A DNA stretch of 32,336 nt from NCBI GenBank assembly GCA_037139095.1, contig JBAXHD010000031.1:1-32336 (forward strand), given 5' to 3'. This DNA is from WLMZ01 sp037139095 (GTDB lineage: Bacteria > Actinomycetota > Acidimicrobiia > Acidimicrobiales > Ilumatobacteraceae). Positions 30,808-32,336 of the stretch are shown here, piece by piece. Made by a program: the position numbers and the translations under genes. How positions within the stretch are numbered: position 1 is the first letter of the stretch; every line of letters starts with the position of its first letter. The notes beneath the pieces are model-generated. The model was not told where the DNA came from. It saw only the letters and a list, made by a program, of their open reading frames with translations, and searched no databases.

Positions 30808-32336
30808 ATGGCCCACGAATACATTTACACCTGTTACAAACTCGCCCGTCACTATCCACCAGATCGCACGGTGCTCGAGAACATCTCGTTGTCGTTCTAT
30901 CCCGGCGCGAAGATCGGTGTGCTCGGCCCCAACGGCGCCGGCAAGTCGAGCCTGTTGCGCATCATGGCCGGCCTCGACGACGGGTTCAGCGGCGAGGCCC
31001 GGCTCACTCCTGGCTTCACAGTTGGTTATCTGTCCCAGGAGCCACAGCTCGATCCTGCCAAAGATGTGCTCGGCAACGTGATGGATGGTGTCGCCGAGGT
31101 GAAGGGCGTACTCGATCGATACAACGAAGTAATGGCAATGTGGGCCGACCCCGATGCCGACTACGACAAGATCGGCGCCCTACAGGCCGAGCTCGAAGAC
31201 AAGATCGCCGCCACCGATGCGTGGAGCCTCGAGCGCAACGTAGAGATCGCAATGGACGCGCTGCGTTGCCCGCCAAACGATGCCGATGTCACCACACTCA
31301 GCGGCGGCGAGCGTCGCCGCGTTGCGCTGTGCCGGTTGCTGCTGAGCCACCCCGATCTGTTGCTGCTCGACGAACCCACCAACCACCTCGATGCCGAGAG
31401 CGTCGAGTGGCTCGAGCGGTTCCTCAAGGATTACAACGGCACCGTCGTTGCCATCACCCACGATCGCTATTTCCTCGACAACGTGGCGAAGTGGATTCTC
31501 GAACTCGACCGCGGCAAGGGCATTCCTTTCGAAGGCAACTACTCGAGCTGGCTCGAGCAAAAGCAAGAGCGCATGGCCCGCGAAGAGAAGAGCAATGAGA
31601 ACCGTCGCCGAACCCTCGAGCGCGAACTCGAGTGGGTGCGCATGTCGCCCAAGGCCCGCCAGGCCAAGGGCAAGGCCCGACTCAGCGCGTACGACCGTTT
31701 GCAGTCGGAGGCCGAAGCCGCCGAGCGCGGCCCAGATCGTCTTGAGATCATGATCCCTGCCGGCAATCGCCTTGGCGACACGGTGATCGAGGTCAACCAT
31801 CTCAGCAAAGCGTTCGGCGACCGACTGCTCATCGAAGACCTGTCGTTCAGCCTGCCCAAGGCGGGCATTGTGGGAATCATTGGCCCCAACGGTGCCGGCA
31901 AGACAACCCTGTTCAAGATGCTCACCAACCAAGAGCCAGTCGATTCGGGAGCCGTGACCATCGGCGACACCGTGCAGATGGCCTACGTAGACCAGAGTCG
32001 CGACAGCCTCAACGACGACGCCACCGTGTACGAAGAAATCACCGACGGCATCGAACACATGAAGGTGGGCAACCGCGAGATCAACGGCCGCGCCTATGTG
32101 GCCAGCTTCAACTTCAAAGGCAGCGACCAACAAAAGCGAGTTGGCGATCTTTCGGGCGGCGAGCGCAACCGAGTGCACCTCGCCAAGTTGCTCAAGACCG
32201 GCGGCAACTTGTTGCTGCTCGACGAACCCACCAACGATCTCGATGTCGACACATTGCGCGCGCTCGAAACCGCACTCGAGAACTTCCCCGGCTGCGCCGT
32301 GGTCATCAGCCACGATCGTTGGTTCCTCGACCGCAT
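30808..32336 (+). CDS. ettA: energy-dependent translational throttle protein EttA (ABC-F), C-terminus cut by window edge
   Basis: An ABC-F ATPase that binds the ribosomal E site and gates initiation according to the ATP/ADP ratio. 509 codons are visible of about 555. The N-terminus MAHEYIYTCYKLARHYPP is followed by Walker A GPNGAGKSS, the EttA arm region, LSGGERRR and LLLLDEPTNHLD. Then comes the P-site linker (LEQKQERMAREEKSNENRRR...RMSPKARQAKGKARLSAY), a second Walker A GPNGAGKTT, LSGGERNRVHLAK and LLLLDEPTNDLD, ending in ISHDRWFLDR. Two complete ATPase cassettes are present, with no membrane domain. A possible promoter lies upstream: TTGAAA at 30714, 16-base spacer, TATCAC at 30736. Only the last 45-50 residues are missing. 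Confidence 0.96.
   Translation, partial: MAHEYIYTCYKLARHYPPDRTVLENISLSFYPGAKIGVLGPNGAGKSSLLRIMAGLDDGFSGEARLTPGFTVGYLSQEPQLDPAKDVLGNVMDGVAEVKGVLDRYNEVMAMWADPDADYDKIGALQAELEDKIAATDAWSLERNVEIAMDALRCPPNDADVTTLSGGERRRVALCRLLLSHPDLLLLDEPTNHLDAESVEWLERFLKDYNGTVVAITHDRYFLDNVAKWILELDRGKGIPFEGNYSSWLEQKQERMAREEKSNENRRRTLERELEWVRMSPKARQAKGKARLSAYDRLQSEAEAAERGPDRLEIMIPAGNRLGDTVIEVNHLSKAFGDRLLIEDLSFSLPKAGIVGIIGPNGAGKTTLFKMLTNQEPVDSGAVTIGDTVQMAYVDQSRDSLNDDATVYEEITDGIEHMKVGNREINGRAYVASFNFKGSDQQKRVGDLSGGERNRVHLAKLLKTGGNLLLLDEPTNDLDVDTLRALETALENFPGCAVVISHDRWFLDR

Noticed and set aside
31180..32313. 377-codon open frame on the minus strand inside ettA
   Set aside because: Antisense to both ATPase cassettes of EttA, which are fully conserved; no motif of its own.
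1..32336. tRNA, rRNA, insertion sequence, integrase or toxin-antitoxin genes
   Set aside because: None seen on either strand; composition and codon use appear even throughout, so there is no sign of a mobile island.

Overview
The window is a gene-dense, G+C-rich bacterial chromosome segment. It looks like a member of the Actinobacteria, most probably an Acidimicrobiia-type lineage. The markers are a WhiB iron-sulfur protein, the fused actinobacterial 2-oxoglutarate enzyme Kgd, a GTP-type PEP carboxykinase, a luciferase-like (probably F420-dependent) oxidoreductase, a PIG-L deacetylase and a UvrD2-like HRDC helicase. The order rpmB | fakA-recG ... rsmD-coaD-(DivIVA-like) is also typical of actinobacteria. 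The class-level assignment is inference from gene content. I see no rRNA, tRNA, CRISPR array, insertion sequence or phage gene, and no stretch above 300 bases without a gene.

Layout. 1-1503 (minus): rsmD, coaD and a coiled-coil DivIVA/SepIVA-like gene cut by the left edge. 1523-3096: a small zinc-ribbon protein (plus), a WhiB regulator and a secreted Asp-rich calcium-repeat protein (both minus). 3250-7064 (minus): fakA-like kinase and recG, translationally coupled. 7169-9462 (plus): rpmB, a divergent cold-shock-like protein, a strong terminator, then pckG. 9459-14985 (minus): small membrane protein, ferritin-like diiron protein, lipoprotein, histidine phosphatase, PIG-L deacetylase, CaiB/AMACR enzyme, alpha/beta hydrolase. 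15048-17334 (plus): luciferase-like oxidoreductase, galactokinase, DUF952 protein. 17320-17946 (minus): PH/SHOCT membrane protein. 18000-19883 (plus): UvrD2-like helicase. 19867-22678 (minus): NYN-S1-lysine/alanine-tail ribonuclease candidate, xthA, PaaI thioesterase. 22727-23371 (plus): HAD hydrolase. 23393-27046 (minus): kgd. 27171-27662 (plus): cupredoxin lipoprotein. 27666-30692 (minus): molybdopterin oxidoreductase and PuuD-like membrane protein. 30808-end (plus): ettA, cut by the right edge.

The genome is tightly packed. Five same-strand junctions overlap by ATGA, GTGA or TAATG. Convergent pairs overlap by 4, 15 and 17 bases or lie a few bases apart. Several genes that begin a transcription unit have a TANNNT box 6-7 bases before the start codon and no Shine-Dalgarno sequence, which suggests leaderless mRNAs. 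Others (pckG, the ferritin-like gene, the AMACR gene, the repeat protein) have clear purine-rich ribosome sites.

Most content is core metabolism (PEPCK, Kgd, CoA biosynthesis) and information processing (RecG, UvrD2-like, XthA, RsmD, L28, EttA). The parts that deserve a second look are the NYN-S1-histone-like-tail protein, the 20-copy DxDGDG secreted protein, an 11-base-period direct-repeat array upstream of whiB, the set of apparent leaderless promoters, the degenerate cold-shock protein behind rpmB, and the orphan molybdoenzyme next to a copper lipoprotein and a PuuD-like membrane protein. I did not find a clearly new multi-gene defence or biosynthetic system.
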